Assembly: GCF_949628215.1 (NCBI RefSeq)
Contig: NW_027441196.1
Span: 1-64,000 of the forward strand
From: Phalacrocorax aristotelis
Lineage: Eukaryota; Chordata; Aves; Suliformes; Phalacrocoracidae
Reading direction: 5' to 3'
Length of the DNA: 64,000 bases
The position numbers and the translations under genes were made by a program. Below the pieces are notes generated by a model. That model was not told the DNA's origin. It did not search any database and saw only the letters and a list, made by a program, of their open reading frames with translations. This document shows, in pieces, positions 61,201 through 64,000 of this stretch (positions within the stretch are counted from its first letter, which is position 1; the number at the start of each line of letters is the position of its first letter).

Positions 61201-64000
61201 GAGTGAAAGCCTGTCAAAGGGCCCGGGGCTCTCTGGAGGCCATCTTTGGTCTGGACGCTGCAGGCGGCCCGCAGAGGATGTCAGGGGTTCCACAAGCCCT
61301 CCTATGCCTGCGCTATAAGCAGCGCCTGGAGGCCGCGGAGCAGAGGCACTTGGGACGGCTGGTGGGAACTCCCCTCCACCACAAAGCTCGTGTGCTTTGA
61401 GATCGGCTCGTAAGATCTTTGCACAACCCCTCCTGAACAGCCATGCCTGCCTGAGCTCCACCCAGCCATCACCGGGGGCGGGGGCAGGGGGGGAGCGCAC
61501 CATGCCCGGGGGAGCCCATCAGGACACAGCTGGGAGCTCCCTTGTCCACCTCACTGCTACCACTTACCGCTCTCCGCCTGCACAGAGGTGCCTGGCCTCT
61601 TGGTAGGATCTTGGACATCTTCTGGCACCTCTGTGTTTTTCAGCCACTTAAGGATGTTGTCCTTCACCAGCATGGTCAACACACAATTCACCTTGTGCCT
61701 CATGTCAGCCGGAAGGACGTGCAAGAGCAGCTGGGTGGTAAACACGGGCCCGATGACAGCCGCATACTTCAAAACGGTCTGCTTCAGCGGCTTTAGCTGG
61801 TCCAGCTGAGACAGCGCAATCTCTGCCAGAAAGAAGCAACACATCTCTCTCTCGCCTCTTCCCCATGCTCAGGCTGGAGAGTTTCAACACAGGAAACGGG
61901 GTAGATGTTGGCCTCCTCTCCTCGGGACTGCACCTGCTGGGCAATCGCAACCCAGGGCAGGCGTCTTCAAAATGGCTCCGCTCCTGCTGCAGCCACCGGC
62001 CACAAGGCCTGGGGAAAAGCGAGACGCTCAAACGCACGCTCCCCCACCAAGGGTGAGGAGGGCAGGACCCAGCAGGTCCATGCAGCCCATGATGCGCCCT
62101 ACCAGGTCTGGAGTAGGTTTTTGCCCTACAGTGCGCACAGAGAACAGAGAACTTTCCCCAGCCCAGAGGTGGACTCGGAGCTCCACACAACGATTGTCTG
62201 AACGTGGCCAGACGATACTACTCCTTTCTTTTCCATTTCTTCCTGTTCTTTTTGGACAAAACCGCTTTACAGCAGGAATGCTTTAGCGTGACATTTCTTC
62301 CAGGATCATACAAATGGGGGTGGCTAGAGAGGAGGGACACTCATCGACAGTTCCCAAGCTGAGAGGGTGACTCTGCAGCACACAGATGCCTAGCCTCCCT
62401 CTAGCTGATGCCCCGCGAAGGGGCCCCAGCACAGCTGCGAGCCGCCAGAGCGGCGCTCGGACCCTCACCTTTCAAGGTGACGGGCAGCACGGTGTTCTCC
62501 AGGTTCACGTCCGGTCTGATGGTGCAGACCCTGCCATCACTCCCTGCGCTGGAGCTCGACGTTGCTGCAAGACAGTTTCCGCTGCAAGCGCGTCTTTCGG
62601 GACATGGTTTAGGAGGTGTTGGGCTGACAGTTGGACTTGACGATCTTAGAGGTGTTTTTCAACCTTACTGATTCTATAATGATTCTGTGAATGTAGAGCC
62701 CTCCCAAAGATGTTCTGCCTTCACACCAGCTTTCCCAAACAGTCTCCACAGCCAGGGAAATTGGGAAACTTCTATTACCATCCTTTTCTTCTGTGACCGG
62801 CACCCTTGTGGGGATTTTATGGTTTTGGATTCAAGATTCCTGGGCCTGTCCCTCACCTCAAGCTGGGATTTGTTCTCAAGGGAGCTGCCCTATGGCCAAG
62901 GTAAATTACAGGCCCATTAGAATGCCTAAGAAACACCAGGATCAAATGTGCTCCGGAACAATTTCCCCCGCGTTTTAGCACCCAACTCCTGCCCCAAGAA
63001 TTTAGGCCCCTCCAAGCCACCAGAAGTCGCTAGCCCCTGCTTTGGCTCACAACGGTAAGGCACGCAGGAGCCCACGCCTCTGCGAGGCCAAGTTCTGCAC
63101 TGCTGCAAGATGTGACTCTGCCCAGATCCACGGGGGAATGACGGGGCAAGACCGTGCCGCAGAGAATGCGCCACAGCAACGCGCTAGTCGGCAGCAAAGG
63201 TGCTTACCGACCAGGCTCTCCCAGCTGCCCTCTGCTTTTTCACCCCGCCTCCGGGTGTGGAACAAGAGCATGTCGTTGCGACGAAGGCAGCGCAGCAGCT
63301 CCTCGCAGTAATACGGGATCCCCAAGCTTCTTTGGATCAGGAACCTGGACAGGGGCAGACCCAGCAATGAGCAGCACAAGGAAAGTAAGGTGGAACACCG
63401 TTCAGGGGGGCCGCGACTCCCTCGGGCATAACAGAGTAGCCAGCATCTCCGTCACAGCCACACCTCACTTTTGAAAGGGGCGCTGGCTTGGCCTTTTGGG
63501 CCCCCCTGAACCTCCAGCCTTGGCTGAAGTCCACGCCAAAAGAGAGGCGGACAATGCCCAAAGCACGGAGCAGCGAGCCCTGCCTTTCCTCTCCTCGGGA
63601 GCCTAGATCCTCCCTGGCAGCAGGACGGACCTCTGCCCCAGGGAATCTCCCCCACAGCCCGGCCACCTAGACCAAGGCCGTTTCGCACCCCAGACACGCT
63701 TGGCCTCGGCACTCTTCCTCCCTTCCTCCCTGCGCAACAGCGAAGGGATGACACCTCCCACGCTCTGTGTCTGGGGAGTTGCCCGCTCTCAGCTCACACC
63801 TGCCAGGGCGAGGCATAACATGCAACCCCCGTGGGCCCAGTACTCACGGGAGCCAGTGATGCTTCTAGCCGCCCTGCGCTGCCTTTCCTGGGGCGTTGAT
63901 GCCCTCCCATGCTCTGCATCGGTTCAAGCCCTCAGGAAGAGCTCCCCTGCCTCCCACTTACCTCGCTAGATCCCTGGAGATGCTGACCACTCCGAGGTCC
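58229..64000 (-). CDS. ADCY10: ADCY10 (soluble adenylyl cyclase)-like protein, 3' part with early stop
   Basis: ADCY10 makes cAMP in response to bicarbonate and calcium, notably in sperm. The catalytic domains precede a P-loop NTPase-like region and a long TPR-like C-terminus. Exons, 5' to 3': 63962-64000 (partial), 63208-63344 (FLIQRSLGIPYYCEELLRCL), 62469-62564, 61568-61822 (EIALSQLDQLKPLKQTVLKY), 60530-60865 (HKCKSCGQGEFVAFHRFAV), 60237-60291, 59596-59818, 59090-59197 (ARFEEATFFSLKGE), 58751-58929 (RMGRMELAKKMILEALSLLK), 58229-58424 (RKRLAWLLQQSCCLSLLEQL). All junctions keep phase and give 540 residues plus stop. The last exon reads into TAA at 58229, whereas I recall full-length ADCY10 continuing for several hundred residues. 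So this is a C-terminally truncated copy, or its end uses a splice site I cannot see. The catalytic domains lie beyond 64000. Confidence 0.82.
62615..62692 (+). mobile_element. CR1 3' tail fragment
   Basis: GACAGTTGGACTTGACGATC, then TTAGAGGTGTTTTTCAACCT, then TACTGATTCTATAATGATTC is a diverged CR1 3' end. It lies in an ADCY10-like intron, opposite to the gene. Confidence 0.8.

Overview
This is vertebrate, almost certainly avian, nuclear DNA. Genes are split into short exons with GT-AG introns. Several CR1 LINE fragments are present, including 3' tails rich in GATTCTRTGATTCTATG-type repeats. At least one solo LTR has the typical bird ERV layout (TGTGCTGGTTTTGGCTG... to ...AAACCACGACA). No prokaryotic features are present. 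Most long open frames in GC-rich or repetitive DNA are not genes.

Left part (1-17.8 kb, minus strand). The 5' half of an AHCTF1/ELYS-like nucleoporin gene runs from its start codon at 10522 to the window edge. Thirteen coding exons splice in consistent phase. One exon of the known ELYS order survives only as a frameshifted relic near 745-790. Upstream on the same strand are two correctly phased exons of RBBP6 (the RING-finger exon and the exon before it). A minus-strand LTR remnant lies below them and a plus-strand solo LTR above them. The 460-bp open exon at 12874-13333 is unrecognised.

Middle (17.8-34 kb). About 3 kb without a recognisable gene is followed by a decayed endogenous retroviral envelope end. 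Next is copy A of a 9.13-kb segmental duplication (22319-31451; copy B is 48654-57790, same orientation, about 99% identical where compared). Each copy carries CR1 fragments, a GC-rich block, and a candidate small gene on the minus strand: a signal-peptide exon behind a TATA-like box and a TGAGGTCA element. At 32937-33021, on the plus strand, is a stop-containing relic of ELYS exon 7.

Right part (34-64 kb). A CpG-rich promoter-like block and a long purine tract precede a maestro-HEAT (MROH) family gene. This gene has eleven phased exons (37139-42663, 508 codons plus stop) and an AATAAA at 42900. After more CR1/LTR debris there is a short promoter-like seed (YY1-type AAAATGGCGGC plus a ZNF143-type ACTACAGCTCCCAGCATGCC). 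The seed merges into a minisatellite of 82/83-bp units that repeats the ZNF143-type core 29 times (46319-48646). The array ends 7 bp before copy B of the duplication. The right end holds the 3' part of an ADCY10 (soluble adenylyl cyclase)-like gene on the minus strand, ten phased exons ending in an early stop at 58229.

The most unusual features are the ZNF143-type array beside the duplication breakpoint, the recent 9-kb duplication carrying a possible germ-cell-type gene, and the decaying or relic ELYS pieces in two orientations.
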